From the NCBI RefSeq assembly GCF_022965805.1, contig NC_133103.1, positions 47,995,693-48,059,692 of the forward strand: 64,000 bases of DNA, read 5' to 3'. This stretch comes from Primulina eburnea (taxonomy: Eukaryota > Streptophyta > Magnoliopsida > Lamiales > Gesneriaceae). Under the pieces are notes generated by a model. It was not told the DNA's origin. It saw only the letters and a program-made list of their open reading frames with translations, and ran no database searches. Shown here one piece after another: positions 37,118-48,540 of the stretch. The position numbers were made by a program, and so were the translations under genes. Every line of letters begins with the position of its first letter. The first letter of the stretch is position 1.

Positions 37118-37990
37118 TCAGGTGTCTCCTGGGGCTGTTCTTCGATCACCATATCCAGATGGTCCTGCTCCCTGAAATCTTCGGGAACCTCTCTGGGGAC
37201 AAACTCTAGCAAAGTGCCCCGGCTGTCGACAGATACGACAACTACCAGTAACTCCCTGGCATAGCTCCGTGGGATGTCTTCCTCCGCAATTCCTGCAATA
37301 CACTCCAGTATAGCTCGGACTAGAACTACTGGAACTCGAGGAACCACTTCCTAACTTCTTGAATGACTTCTTTTGAGCTTTCAGCAAATCTTGCTTCCTA
37401 CTCGTACCACCGTGCTCATATCGAAGAGGGGATTGCTGTGTCTGGGGTTGCTTCACACACAACCTTGTCAATTGTCTAATCAGACTCGCCTCCGCTCTCT
37501 TTGCTCTACTCAAGATATCAGCGAAATGATAAGGTCGTTGCAAATTCATAAATGCAACTACCTCTGAGTTCAACCCTCTGATGAACTGATTTACTAAAGC
37601 TTCATCATTTCCAGCTAGATGAGGAGCAAAACACATTAGAGTCGAGAATTTAGCAATATATTCATCAATATTTAGCTGTCCTTGGCTCAAATTCTCAAAC
37701 TCCAATTTCTTGTCCTCTCGGTACGAAGCTGAGAAAAATCTTCGATAGAATTCAGTTCTGAATATTTCCCACGAAATCACTGTACCTCTCTGTGCCCACA
37801 TTCGTGTACTAGTAATCCACCAACTCCTGGCGACTTCTCGTAACTGGTAAGGCACCATTTTAACCCTCTGTTCATCTGTACAATCAAGTAAATCAAACAG
37901 GATTTCTATATCATCAAACCAGTTCTGACAGTCTTCAGATGTCTCGGTACCACTCAGAATCGGCGGCTGTAATAACTCAAATTCTTTCAT
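37118..37990 (-). CDS. Element B gag polyprotein (open frame, 290 codons)
   Basis: Retrotransposon gag domain at about residues 15-150 (NWFDDIEILFDLLD, ARSWWITSTRMWAQRGTVIS), a serine run, then CRNCGGRHPTELC and the zinc knuckle [14 protein letters not shown]. Gag forms the virus-like particle and binds element RNA in the cytoplasm. The start used is an internal Met; the canonical ATG reads ATA in this copy, 77 nt upstream of 37990. A late frameshift replaces the last residues. Protein similarity to G and C gag is high although the flanking pol is ruined. Confidence 0.82.
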   Translation of the reverse strand: MKEFELLQPPILSGTETSEDCQNWFDDIEILFDLLDCTDEQRVKMVPYQLREVARSWWITSTRMWAQRGTVISWEIFRTEFYRRFFSASYREDKKLEFENLSQGQLNIDEYIAKFSTLMCFAPHLAGNDEALVNQFIRGLNSEVVAFMNLQRPYHFADILSRAKRAEASLIRQLTRLCVKQPQTQQSPLRYEHGGTSRKQDLLKAQKKSFKKLGSGSSSSSSSSPSYTGVYCRNCGGRHPTELCQGVTGSCRICRQPGHFARVCPQRGSRRFQGAGPSGYGDRRTAPGDT

Positions 37991-38460
37991 CTTTTCTTCT
38001 AGCTGAGCTTCTGATGCATCTAACTGTTCAGACGAAGTACTGCCCTTTTCTGAAATTCTTCTAGGAGGTATATCTGATTACCAAAAACATTAGTAACCCA
38101 ATACTGCAAATCTGTGCCAATCTTTTTCTGATCATGATCATCTTACTGCTGATCATGAATCCGATCTGATTCATACTCAAGAATACAGGATACCAATTTA
38201 AATCAAATAGTCAGGTAGCCATGTATCTTAAAGCAGTAACACATAGTCTCATGCTAGCACACAATGTCAATCAACATTAGAATCAATCTCATGCTAGCAC
38301 ACACATGCAAGGAAAGAAAATTCATCTACCCCGCTCAATCTCTTCTATCTCAATCTAACTCAGTCTAAAAGATCTATCAGTTCTGACTATCTCAGTCTAA
38401 AAGATCTATATCTAAAAGAATCTATCAATAAAGGAACTATCGGCTCTGATTATCTTCTCC
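37991..38460 (-). other. Element B gag 5' part and leader
   Basis: On the minus strand this is the leader, with TGCTAGCATGAGA repeats, followed by the start of the gag frame whose ATG has become ATA. It is interrupted at 38461-38465 (TAAAG) by element C and continues for 25 bp at 46310-46334. Confidence 0.7.
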
Positions 38461-38465
38461 TAAAG
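38461..38465. other. Target-site duplication of element C, left copy (TAAAG)
   Basis: Identical to 46305-46309 at the other end of C; the flanks join into the leader of B, as in elements A and G. Confidence 0.9.
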
Positions 38466-38630
38466 TGTAATGCCCAGAGCAATGATTGACATGTACGAAA
38501 ATTCATAGATATGTTGTGAAGATTGTACATAACCATAAGAAATAAGAAATGATATCTATTGAGATTAGATTGACCGATATCGAGAATGTTGGATTATTTA
38601 TATTTCGGTGAGACCGGAAGGACCGAACCA

Positions 38631-38865
38631 GGATCGGATCGTCCGATGCGTTCGGATCGTCCGTTCGGCGTTCGGAGCGTCCGAGCCAGGTGGCTGGACA
38701 CATGGATGGCATGCAGAGTTCGGATCGACCGATCGTAGTTCGGATCATCCGAGACAGTTGGCTAGAGACGTGGAAGACATGCAGGATTCGGAACGTCCGA
38801 AGTGAGTTCGGAGCGTCCGAAGTGTGTCAGATCGGAGCGTCCGAAGTGGATCGGATCTTCCGATC
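38631..38865. repeat. CpG-rich palindrome array TCGGA-N3-TCCGA in C's 5' LTR
   Basis: Nine copies of a 13-bp interrupted palindrome (TCGGATCGTCCGA, TCGGAGCGTCCGA and variants), ending 6 bp before the TATA box. The same array is at 44992-45226. The position suggests an upstream activating or silencing block; that function is inferred. Confidence 0.9.
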
Positions 38866-38870
38866 ATTGT

Positions 38871-38880
38871 CTATAAATAG
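38871..38880 (+). promoter_or_regulatory. TATA box of element C
   Basis: CTATAAATAG, a near-perfect plant TATA box, about 405 bp into the LTR. Transcription should start near 38900-38910, defining the U3/R border. Confidence 0.8.
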
Positions 38881-39948
38881 AGGCGCGAGATTTCATTTGA
38901 TTAGTAAGTGTTAAAGAAACATTTCCTAGAAAGTGTTAGACATTCTATTGCAGATTCATCTTCACGACTGTAACAGCAATTCTACGACGAAAGGTATAAT
39001 ACATGTTTTGTTTTGGGGAATCACGACTCAAATGAGATCACATTTGAGTTTCCCAACCAAAACCACATACGAGTTTTATTGTTTATATCTTGATATAGGT
39101 ATTATTATTATAGATTTGTTTATAGATCTTGTATGCAAATCTCGCTATGCTTTGTTTACAGATCATGTTACATTGCATTAGATGTTTATTAGAACTTGTA
39201 TTCAATTCTTATTATGCTTTGTTTACAGATCATGTTACATTGCATTAGATGATTATGCTTGTTTACAGATTTTGTATTCATGCATTAAGATAGGACAGTC
39301 TGGAGATCAGGCAGACTTCTAGATGTTCGGTTCTATCCCAGCTTAGGGGAAGATCACCGCCCCTTTGTAGACGTGGATACAGATCAGGCCGAAGTCTAGG
39401 AATAAGACGTACCGTCACCCCGATTGGGAGGGTAGGTGATAGATCGTCTTATTCACACCGGGATCCCTAGAGTTTTAGTCGAGTCGCATCTAGACATGAT
39501 TAGGCTCGCATTTCATGATTTTATATGAATGACATTCATATCAGCATGTTTCATGTTTTATAGTATTTATATGCATGTTCACATGTTTATACTGGGATGT
39601 GTTCTCACCGGTTTTCCGGCTGTTGTTATGTCTGTATGTGTGCATAACAACAGGTGGGGCAGGATTTGGGTCGAGACAGAGATGATCGTGTTAGCGTGGA
39701 GATCTCGGGCCTAGCAGACGGACCAGTAGTTGTCTTTTGTTATGTACTGTATTTTATTACTGGTTAGTTGAGGACATACGGAACAGGACATAGATTTTAT
39801 GTTTGTATGTTGTAAATTAAATAAAGAACTTGTGCTTGTCTAGTTATATTTTGATTTAAATATAAAAGCGAAAAATTGACCCACATTTTAGAATAACAAT
39901 CCATTTAATCCCAAGAAAAAGATTTAGAGCCCGGGTCCCCACAACAGG

Positions 39949-39961
39949 TGGTATCAGAGCC
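39949..39961 (+). other. Element C primer-binding site (initiator tRNA-Met type)
   Basis: TGGTATCAGAGCC, five bases after the 5' LTR, complementary to the 3' end of initiator tRNA-Met. Confidence 0.95.
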
Positions 39962-40194
39962 GATAGTTCCGTTAGACTGAAATAGGATAGAATGAGCGGG
40001 GTAGATCGAGTCTTCTTCCTTGCTTGATGATGTGCTAGCATGATTATTGCTTTCTTATTACATGTTGTTTGGTATTTGATTAATTTCAGCATGTGATTGA
40101 CTGAATCAGAACCGATTCTAGATCAGAGGTAACTGACTAGATGATGGCTGAGACAGTTGTATATCTTGTTTACTAATCAGTTGGATTATTAGAT

Positions 40195-43100
40195 ATGCCT
40201 CCTAGAAGAGCAGCCGTACCTCTACGACCAGCAGCGCCAGAGCAGGGGAGTACATCCGGAGATCCTATGGATGTTACGGCGACCCCTATGGAGACGTTGC
40301 TGAAGCGATTCCAATCCTTTCGACCTCCCACTTTAAAAGGTACCGAGAATGCCATCGAGTGCGAAAGTTGGCTTGAAGATATTGAGATGCTATTCGACTC
40401 ATTGGAGTACAGTGATGAGAAGAGGATCAAGCTAATTGGCCATCAATTGCAAGATATAGCAAAGAATTGGTGGTTGAACATTAGGAGAGCTTTAGAGCAG
40501 CGGGGTACCGAAATTTCTTGGAAGGTATTCAAGACCGAGTTTTATCAGCGATTCTTCCCTGTATCCTACCGTAAAGATAAAGGCGCTGAATTCGCAAACC
40601 TGAGGCAAGGGCCATTGAACATTGAGGAGTACGTTGCTAAATTCTCTTCTTTGCTTCGTTTTGCACCCCATGTTTCAGGAAATGACGAGGCCATGGCGGA
40701 TCAGTTTATAAATGGCCTGAATCCAGATATCTTTACGTTGGTCAATACTGGGAGACCCGATAACTTCTCGGATGCATTGAATCGTGCCAAAGGAGCTGAA
40801 GCAGGATTGCTTAGACAACGGAGTGCTCCGTATGTTGCACCGAGTCCGAGACCGCCACTACCTCCATCCCAAGTTCCTCCTCCTCGATTCGAAAGTGGTG
40901 GTAGTGGTAGTGGACGCAAAGAACAGTTGAAGGCGAAGGGGAAGCAGTTTAAGCGACCTGGGAGCAGTTCATCCAGCTCCAGCGGATCAAGACAGACTGG
41001 TTTTGATCAAAGTTCAAGGACTTCAGGTGTATATTGCAATAATTGTGGAGGTAGGCATGCGACTGAACAGTGCCAAGGAGTTACAGGCCGATGCAACATT
41101 TGTAGGCAACCGGGGCATTTTGCCAAAGTCTGTCCACAGAGAGGTGTACAACAAGGCCAGAGTGGAAGAGCATCCGGTTCAGTACCTCAGTTTGAGCGGC
41201 AGGCATCGTCGGTTCACTCTTTTCAGCCTCCACCAGCACCGACTCCACCCAGAGGCCGAGGTAGTCAGACTGTGACTCAACCTCCAAGGCAACAGGCCCA
41301 AGTGTTTGCGTTGACAGAGGAGCAAGCACAAGATGCACCAGATGATGTTATAGCAGGTAACTGTCTCCTTTATGGTTATCCTGCTTATATCTTGATAGAT
41401 ACAGGTGCATCGCATACATTCATCTCAGAACGATTTGCATTGTTGCATTCATTGCCTGTTGAGTCTTTGTTAGACGTTGTGTCTATTAATTCTCCGTTGG
41501 GAAGTGGATTAATATCTGTAACTACGGTTAGACATTGCATTCTACAGTTTGAGGGGCATGAGATTGACCTAGATTGTATAGTGTTGGGTCTAGCTGATTT
41601 TGATTGTATAGTCGGTATTGACATGCTAACGAAGTACAGAGCCACCGTGGATTGTTTCCACAAGATTGTCAGATTCAGACCCGAGATGACAGACGAGTGG
41701 AAATTCTACGGGAAGGGTTCCAGATCTCGGATTCCCTTGATTTCGGCTCTTACTATGAACAGACTGTTACAGAAAGGAGCGGATGGTTTCTTTGTTTATG
41801 CTGTAGATATGCAGAAGTCGAGCCCGGCATTGGCAGATCTGCCAGTAGTACGGGAATTTCCAGATATTTTTCCAGATGAGATCCCAGGATTACCTCCGGT
41901 TCGTGAGGTAGATTTCAGCATTGAACTTGCGCCAGGTACCGTACCTATTTCGAGAGCTCCATATAGGATGGCACCCATCGAACTCAAAGAATTGAAAGCA
42001 CAATTAGAAGATCTTCTAGCCAAGGGATATATCAGACCTAGTGTATCTCCTTGGGGCGCTCCGGTGCTGTTCGTGCGAAAGAAAGATGGGTCGATGCGGT
42101 TGTGTATCGATTACCGGCAGTTGAACAAGGCAACGATCAAGAATAAATATCCTTTGCCTAGGATCGATGACCTATTTGATCAGTTGCAGGGATCCTCGGT
42201 CTATTCTAAGATTGATTTACGTTCTGGTTATCATCAGCTCAGAGTTCGAGATATAGACATACCAAAGACAGCGTTTCGAACCAGGCATGGACATTACGAA
42301 TTTATTGTCATGCCTTTTGGTTTAACAAATGCTCCTGCGGTATTTATGGGCTTGATGAACCAAGTGTTTCAGAGATATCTAGATGAATTTGTGATTGTCT
42401 TCATTGATGACATTTTGGTGTATTCGAAGAACAGAAATGAGCATGCAGAGCATCTCAGAATTGTTTTGCAGACGTTGAGAAACGAGCGACTGTATGCTAA
42501 ATTGTCAAAGTGTGAGTTTTGGTTGAATAGAGTTGTCTTCTTAGGACATATCATTTCTGGAGATGGTATTTCTGTTGATCCGAGTAAAGTGGAAGCTGTG
42601 ATTAGTTGGTCGAGACCGACTTCTGTACCAGAAATACGCAGTTTCATGGGCTTAGCCGGATACTACAGAAGATTTATCAAAAATTTCTCCAGTATTGCAA
42701 AACCAATAACTCAATTAACACAAAAGAATGCACCATTTGTTTGGTCAGAGGAGTGTGAGTCTAGCTTTGTTGAATTGAAGAAAAGGCTGACCAGTGCTCC
42801 AGTATTGACGATACCTTCAGGTACAGGTGATTTTGTTGTATATTGTGATGCTTCTCATAGAGGTTTGGGATGTGTTCTTATGCAGCGAGGTCATGTGATC
42901 GCATACGCCTCGAGACAATTGAAGCCACATGAAGTTCGATACCCCATTCATGATCTTGAATTGGCGGCTATCGTGTTTGCATTAAAGATTTGGCGTCATT
43001 ATCTCTATGGCGAGAAATTTGAGATCTTTTCCGATCACAAGAGCTTAAAGTACCTATTTTCTCAATCAGAATTGAATATGAGGCAACGTAGATGGCTAGA

Positions 43101-44730
43101 TCTTCTGAAAGACTTTGACTGTGAAATCAAATATTATCCAGGAAAGTCAAATGCAGCAGCCGATGCCTTGAGTCGTAAGGTATGTTCTTTGTCCTTATCG
43201 ACGATAGGTGTTAACAAGTTAGTTGAAAATTGCTGTACATCTGGATTAGAATTTGATACAGATAGTAAGCCACTACGACTCTTTACGATCCAAGTTGAGC
43301 CCAATTTGATTATGAGGATTAAGGAAGCACAAAGAACTGATCAGAATGTGCAAAGATCAATCCAAATGGTCAGATCAGGGCATGTATCAGAATATCAGGT
43401 ACGAGATCATGTGTTGTACGTGAATAACCGTCTAGTTGTGCCAGATGTTGCAGATTTGAGGCAGCAGATTCTGACAGAGGCACATTGTAGTCGGTTCAGC
43501 ATTCATCCTGGTGGCAGGAAGATGTACAATGACTTGAAGACCCAATTCTGGTGGAAACAAATGAAGTCAGACATTGCCGAATTTGTGTCTAAATGCTTGA
43601 ACTGCCAACAGGTGAAGGCCGAGAGGAAGAAGCCGGGGGGTTTACTTCAGAGTTTATCCATTCCAGAATGGAAATGGGACCACATTTCCATGGATTTCGT
43701 GACGAAGTTACCTCGATCATCCAGAGGTTGCGATGCGATTTGGGTCATTATTGACAGATTGACCAAATCTGCTTGTTTCATCCCTTATAGAATGACGTAT
43801 AGACAGGATCAGATGGCGGAGATTTATATTCGTGAGGTAGTCAGATTGCATGGAGTGCCGAAGTCTATCGTATCAGATCGTGATCCACGATTCACTTCAC
43901 ATTTCTGGCACAGTTTACAGCAGGCGTTAGGTACGACCTTACACCTTAGCACTGCTTACCATCCTCAGACAGACGGACAGTCAGAACGGACTATCCAGAC
44001 ATTAGAGGATATGTTGAGAGCCGTCGTGCTAGATTTTGGCATTAGTTGGCAAGATTCCCTACCTCTTTGCGAATTCTCGTACAATAATAGCTATCAGACG
44101 AGCATTGAGATGGCACCGTTTGAAGCTTTGTATGGCAAGAGGTGCAGATCTCCGCTATATTGGGATGATGTTTCAGAAGTACCAGAACTTGGGCCAGATA
44201 TGATTCGTGACATGACTGAGAAGGTAAAGGTTATTCAGAAAAGAATGAAGACAGCACAGGATAGGCAAGCAAAGTACGCCAATATCAGACGTAGACCGTT
44301 AGTATTTGAGGTAGGAGATAGGGTATTCTTGAAAATTTCTCCTTTTAGAGGCGTTGTGCGATTTGGCAAACGTGGGAAGCTATCTCCTCGATATATTGGT
44401 CCGTACGAGATTCTTGAAAAGATTGGCGATCGAGCTTATCGACTTGCTCTTCCTCCTTCTTTATCCGGAATACATGACGTATTTCATGTATCAATGTTAC
44501 GCAGATATATGCCAGATGTTTCTCATGTTATTCAACCGAACGAAGCTGAACTTGATCAAACCTTGAGCTATATAGAACGACCGATACAGATTCTTGATCG
44601 AAAGGACAAACAGCTCAGAACGAAGACCATTCCACTTGTGAAAGTTCAGTGGAGTCGACATGGCATTGAGGAAGCGACGTGGGAAACGGAAGAAAACATG
44701 AGGCAGAAACACCCCGAGTTATTTATATGA
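40195..44730 (+). CDS. Element C gag-pol polyprotein (1511 codons, intact)
   Basis: One open frame. Gag domain about residues 25-190 ([20 protein letters not shown]); knuckles [13 protein letters not shown] (from C281) and [14 protein letters not shown] (C300-C313); aspartic protease with DTGAS at 402-406; reverse transcriptase about 590-790 with the FIDD catalytic motif at 736-739; RNase H with Asp885 in YCDASH; integrase zinc site H1097, H1104, C1134, C1137 and catalytic D1167, D1228, E1264 (D-x35-E); chromodomain-like tail about 1455-1508 ([20 protein letters not shown]). These package RNA, copy it to DNA and insert it; chromodomains in this lineage are thought to steer integration to heterochromatin. 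The start ATG lies 233 nt after the primer-binding site. All checked catalytic residues are present. Confidence 0.96.
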   Translation: MPPRRAAVPLRPAAPEQGSTSGDPMDVTATPMETLLKRFQSFRPPTLKGTENAIECESWLEDIEMLFDSLEYSDEKRIKLIGHQLQDIAKNWWLNIRRALEQRGTEISWKVFKTEFYQRFFPVSYRKDKGAEFANLRQGPLNIEEYVAKFSSLLRFAPHVSGNDEAMADQFINGLNPDIFTLVNTGRPDNFSDALNRAKGAEAGLLRQRSAPYVAPSPRPPLPPSQVPPPRFESGGSGSGRKEQLKAKGKQFKRPGSSSSSSSGSRQTGFDQSSRTSGVYCNNCGGRHATEQCQGVTGRCNICRQPGHFAKVCPQRGVQQGQSGRASGSVPQFERQASSVHSFQPPPAPTPPRGRGSQTVTQPPRQQAQVFALTEEQAQDAPDDVIAGNCLLYGYPAYILIDTGASHTFISERFALLHSLPVESLLDVVSINSPLGSGLISVTTVRHCILQFEGHEIDLDCIVLGLADFDCIVGIDMLTKYRATVDCFHKIVRFRPEMTDEWKFYGKGSRSRIPLISALTMNRLLQKGADGFFVYAVDMQKSSPALADLPVVREFPDIFPDEIPGLPPVREVDFSIELAPGTVPISRAPYRMAPIELKELKAQLEDLLAKGYIRPSVSPWGAPVLFVRKKDGSMRLCIDYRQLNKATIKNKYPLPRIDDLFDQLQGSSVYSKIDLRSGYHQLRVRDIDIPKTAFRTRHGHYEFIVMPFGLTNAPAVFMGLMNQVFQRYLDEFVIVFIDDILVYSKNRNEHAEHLRIVLQTLRNERLYAKLSKCEFWLNRVVFLGHIISGDGISVDPSKVEAVISWSRPTSVPEIRSFMGLAGYYRRFIKNFSSIAKPITQLTQKNAPFVWSEECESSFVELKKRLTSAPVLTIPSGTGDFVVYCDASHRGLGCVLMQRGHVIAYASRQLKPHEVRYPIHDLELAAIVFALKIWRHYLYGEKFEIFSDHKSLKYLFSQSELNMRQRRWLDLLKDFDCEIKYYPGKSNAAADALSRKVCSLSLSTIGVNKLVENCCTSGLEFDTDSKPLRLFTIQVEPNLIMRIKEAQRTDQNVQRSIQMVRSGHVSEYQVRDHVLYVNNRLVVPDVADLRQQILTEAHCSRFSIHPGGRKMYNDLKTQFWWKQMKSDIAEFVSKCLNCQQVKAERKKPGGLLQSLSIPEWKWDHISMDFVTKLPRSSRGCDAIWVIIDRLTKSACFIPYRMTYRQDQMAEIYIREVVRLHGVPKSIVSDRDPRFTSHFWHSLQQALGTTLHLSTAYHPQTDGQSERTIQTLEDMLRAVVLDFGISWQDSLPLCEFSYNNSYQTSIEMAPFEALYGKRCRSPLYWDDVSEVPELGPDMIRDMTEKVKVIQKRMKTAQDRQAKYANIRRRPLVFEVGDRVFLKISPFRGVVRFGKRGKLSPRYIGPYEILEKIGDRAYRLALPPSLSGIHDVFHVSMLRRYMPDVSHVIQPNEAELDQTLSYIERPIQILDRKDKQLRTKTIPLVKVQWSRHGIEEATWETEENMRQKHPELFI

Positions 44731-44815
44731 TATGAGTATGTATTCAGTTTTAGATTATCAAACTGTTTTAGATACTTTGTATGGTTACTTCAGTTCGAGG
44801 ACGAACTTCTGTCTT

Positions 44816-44828
44816 AGAGGGGGAGAAA
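44816..44828 (+). other. Element C polypurine tract
   Basis: AGAGGGGGAGAAA immediately before the 3' LTR; it resists RNase H and primes plus-strand DNA synthesis. The same tract is found inverted in A (22484-22496) and B (34609-34621). Confidence 0.93.
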
Positions 44829-46304
44829 TGTAATGCCCAGAGCAATGATTGACATGTACGAATTCATAGATATGTTGTGAAGATTGTACATAACCATAAG
44901 AAATAAGAAATGATATCTATTGAGATTTGATTGACCGATATCGAGAATGTTGGATTATTTATATTTCGGTGAGACCGGAAGGACCGAACCAGGATCGGAT
45001 CGTCCGATGCGTTCGGATCGTCCGTTCGGCGTTCGGAGCGTCCGAGCCAGGTGGCTGGACACATGGATGGCATGCAGAGTTCGGATCGACCGATCGTAGT
45101 TCGGATCATCCGAGACAGTTGGCTAGAGACGTGGAAGACATGCAGGATTCGGAACGTCCGAAGTGAGTTCGGAGCGTCCGAAGTGTGTCAGATCGGAGCG
45201 TCCGAAGTGGATCGGATCTTCCGATCATTGTCTATAAATAGAGGCGCGAGATTTCATTTGATTAGTAAGTGTTAAAGAAACATTTCCTAGAAAGTGTTAG
45301 ACATTCTATTGCAGATTCATCTTCACGACTGTAACAGCAATTCTACGACGAAAGGTATAATACATGTTTTGTTTTGGGGAATCACGACTCAAATGAGATC
45401 ACATTTGAGTTTCCCAACCAAAACCACATACGAGTTTTATTGTTTATATCTTGATATAGGTATTATTATTATAGATTTGTTTATAGATCTTGTATGCAAA
45501 TCTCGCTATGCTTTGTTTACAGATCATGTTACATTGCATTAGATGTTTATTAGAACTTGTATTCAATTCTTATTATGCTTTGTTTACAGATCATGTTACA
45601 TTGCATTAGATGATTATGCTTGTTTACAGATTTTGTATTCATGCATTAAGATAGGACAGTCTGGAGATCAGGCAGACTTCTAGATGTTCGGTTCTATCCC
45701 AGCTTAGGGGAAGATCACCGCCCCTTTGTAGACGTGGATACAGATCAGGCCGAAGTCTAGGAATAAGACGTACCGTCACCCCGATTGGGAGGGTAGGTGA
45801 TAGATCGTCTTATTCACACCGGGATCCCTAGAGTTTTAGTCGAGTCGCATCTAGACATGATTAGGCTCGCATTTCATGATTTTATATGAATGACATTCAT
45901 ATCAGCATGTTTCATGTTTTATAGTATTTATATGCATGTTCACATGTTTATACTGGGATGTGTTCTCACCGGTTTTCCGGCTGTTGTTATGTCTGTATGT
46001 GTGCATAACAACAGGTGGGGCAGGATTTGGGTCGAGACAGAGATGATCGTGTTAGCGTGGAGATCTCGGGCCTAGCAGACGGACCAGTAGTTGTCTTTTG
46101 TTATGTACTGTATTTTATTACTGGTTAGTTGAGGACATACGGAACAGGACATAGATTTTATGTTTGTATGTTGTAAATTAAATAAAGAACTTGTGCTTGT
46201 CTAGTTATATTTTGATTTAAATATAAAAGCGAAAAATTGACCCACATTTTAGAATAACAATCCATTTAATCCCAAGAAAAAGATTTAGAGCCCGGGTCCC
46301 CACA
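44829..46304 (+). mobile_element. Element C 3' LTR
   Basis: 1476 bp, nearly identical to the 5' LTR, including the palindrome array (44992-45226) and TATA box (about 45232-45241). Its polyadenylation signal should end the element's transcript. Confidence 0.96.
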
Positions 46305-46316
46305 TAAAGGATTTAT

Positions 46317-46329
46317 CGCTCTGATACCA
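46317..46329 (-). other. Element B primer-binding site, one mismatch
   Basis: Minus strand TGGTATCAGAGCG, compared with TGGTATCAGAGCC in A, C and G; five bases from the 5' LTR. Confidence 0.88.
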
Positions 46330-47390
46330 CCTGTTGTGGGGACCCGGACGCTAATCATCTTCTTAATCATCTTTGGGATTTAATTATCAGTTCTGATAAA
46401 CAGGGTCTAAAAATTTTTCTTTTAATAATGTAACTGCGGAAGGTAATGGAATCTAAATACTATACATGTCTGTATATAAAAATACAAATTCAGTATTAAA
46501 ATACAATAATGTACAATATGCTAATCTAAGGTTCACTACTAAAGTTCTAGTAGTAAAATCCAATCTACTGCAAGTCCGAAATCACCACGCTAACTCGTCT
46601 TCTCTTATCGTCATCTCGACCCTGATACAGCCCCACCTGTTGTCATGCACACATACAAAACACGACAACAGCCGGATAACTCCGGTGAGAATAAATCCCA
46701 GTATAAAACATGGTAAGCATGTATATAAACACACTAGTTCATAAACCATGCGATCATGCATAAACTCAATATATATTTCATAATCTAGGAAATCAATCAA
46801 ATAAGCATGCAACTCAAATCAGATAGACATGCATATAAACAATCTAAATCATAAAACATGCTAGCACAACTGAAAGCAATAACGATGGGTCCCATGATCT
46901 AGGAGCCACATCCATGTAGGCATGCAGTTCTAATCAAATCATGTCTAGACTTGACTCAATCTATAACTCTAGGGATCCCGGTGTGAATAAGACGTCACTG
47001 ACTGTCACCTACCCTACCAATCGAGGTGCTGTACATCTTATTCCTAGACTTTGGCCTGATCTGTATCCACATCTACAACGGGGCGGTGATCTTCCCCTAA
47101 GCTGAGATATCGCCGAACATCTAGAAGTCTGGATGATCTCGCAGACTTTCCTATCTTAATGCATGAATACACAATCTGTAAACAAGCATAATCATCTTAA
47201 TGCAATGCAACATGATCTGTAAACAAAGCATAATTAGATAAAACATAAACAAGAATATAGTATGTGATTTATTGGGCAACTCAACGCGATCTCAATTGAG
47301 TTGTTCTTCCCGAATATCACATGAATTATACCTTTATCTTCCCCGTCTGAGGAAGACGAAGTCTCGAAGTTCAGTCTGTCCATATCCGAT

Positions 47391-47885
47391 CTGAAATGAC
47401 AATAACAAATATACTGTATCAATGTATAATTCAATTCACAATCGGTTCTGGTCAATACTCGACTCAGTACATAATCTGATCAATATCTGAACAAAATACC
47501 ATCTGATTCATACCAACAATCTCTTGAGATAATCTAAATCATATCTGAATCTGATCAATCTAATTTAACTGATGTTTCAACGGCATAATCACACAATCTT
47601 GTAATCCCGTCATTCTCAACATCACAATATCATACAAAATTCATAATATATCTCACTACAATCTATAATTCAATATCTGTACACTCTGAATCAATAATAA
47701 CACAATTCTGATATCAAATCTAAATCAAATCATTTCTGAAAATCGTACAAATTCCATAAACAGTCTGTTTCTAAATCTGACTTCAATTCTATAATATCTA
47801 CGGTAGTATAAATACCATATCTGAATTCTATTCAATTCTGACAACATCATAAACTCAAATCTTGTTTAAACGTAACAAAACTTAC
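47391..47885 (-). other. LTR intron in element B, 5' LTR copy
   Basis: 495 bp with the same CTGGAC|GTAAGT donor and TTTCAG|ATCGGATATG acceptor as the copy at 33464-33958. In the transcript this copy would lie in the 5' leader. Confidence 0.75.
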
Positions 47886-48104
47886 GTCCAGTTGTAGCCT
47901 GTGTTGATACAAACACAGTACCGAAGTCGGATTTCAATTCAGATAGACGAATCGCTCATAAATCAAATTTAAAATGAAGAACAACGCTTTCCCCCTAACC
48001 TCTCGATTTTTGAATGAAATCTGAGGAGAATTCGATTCATACATACGTAGATATATACATTTCATGCATGCAAGGCAAGTGGCAAGGTGCATGTCTTGCA
48101 CGTT

Positions 48105-48366
48105 TCGCGCATATGCGCGCACAAAGTCGCGCATATGCGCCAGTTCCTTCGAACTAGCAATTTCCTTCTCGCGCATATGCGCCAATATTTCCGCACATAT
48201 GCGCCACCCCTACTGGCCCTCCCGCGCATATGCGCCAACATCTTCGCGCATATGCGCCACTGGTTCTGGCCTTGCCGCGCATGTGCGCGCATTATCTCGC
48301 GCATGTGCGCGCAAGCCTCGGCCAGCTCCGCGCATGTGCGCCCATCCAAACAGCGCATGTGCGCGG
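48105..48366. repeat. CpG-rich palindrome array in B's 5' LTR
   Basis: Ten copies matching those at 34178-34440. Arg/His-rich ORFs crossing it on both strands are artefacts. Confidence 0.9.
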
Positions 48367-48540
48367 GGCTCTTTCTTGGCACACACATTTACACCTTTCT
48401 CATGTGTTCTAGTCCGATCCATTCCGTCTATAATTATCGCGATTAATTCAATAAGTCATTTCAGATTACTCTCAGATTACAGTAATCGTATCCAAATCAT
48501 TCCAGATTACGGTAATTAAATTCTCGGGCATTACACATTT

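Larger units (their letters stand above)
38466..39943 (+). mobile_element. Element C 5' LTR
   Basis: 1478 bp. U3 has a palindrome array (38631-38865) just before a TATA box; the R/U5 side from about 39290 shares sequence with the LTRs of A, B, F and G (for example GGAATAAGACGTAC and GGGATCCCTAGAG). The LTR ends GGGTCCCCACA, as they do. Confidence 0.96.
38466..46304 (+). mobile_element. Element C: intact Ty3/gypsy chromovirus (Tekay/Del-like), 7.8 kb
   Basis: TG...CA LTRs (38466-39943, 44829-46304), TAAAG duplications, a tRNA-Met primer-binding site, an unbroken gag-pol and a polypurine tract are all present. By eye the LTRs differ by one substitution and a 2-base indel, so the insertion is very young. 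It sits antisense inside element B. Lineage is inferred from the chromodomain-like C-terminus and the order protease-RT-RNase H-integrase. It has every part needed for autonomous movement. Confidence 0.95.
17530..48535 (-). mobile_element. Element B: non-autonomous Ty3/gypsy retrotransposon, minus strand, hosting A and C
   Basis: Bounded by TG...CA ends and the 5-bp duplication CATTT (17525-17529 and 48536-48540); removing it rejoins the FB array. The 5' LTR is 46335-48535. The 3' LTR is 17530-18031 plus 32910-34608, split by element A; both total 2201 bp. The interior 34609-46334, with C and its duplication removed, is about 3.9 kb: polypurine tract, decayed pol, an open gag frame, leader and a tRNA-Met type primer-binding site. 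I count about 14 differences between the LTRs by eye (about 0.6 percent), so the insertion is recent. Confidence 0.9.
46335..48535 (-). mobile_element. Element B 5' LTR
   Basis: 2201 bp, uninterrupted; it provides the reference for the split 3' LTR. It contains the LTR intron (47391-47885) and palindrome array (48105-48366), and an unoccupied CATAT site at about 46832 corresponding to A's insertion point. Confidence 0.95.

Noticed and set aside
38889..38955. A possible mini-intron in C's LTR (GTAAGTGTT ... ATTGCAG)
   Set aside because: About 50 bp, shorter than plant introns normally allow, and no intronless copy supports it.
46317..46329. Primer-binding sites as possible tRNA genes
   Set aside because: Only the 13-base complement of the tRNA 3' end is present; no cloverleaf sequence surrounds them.
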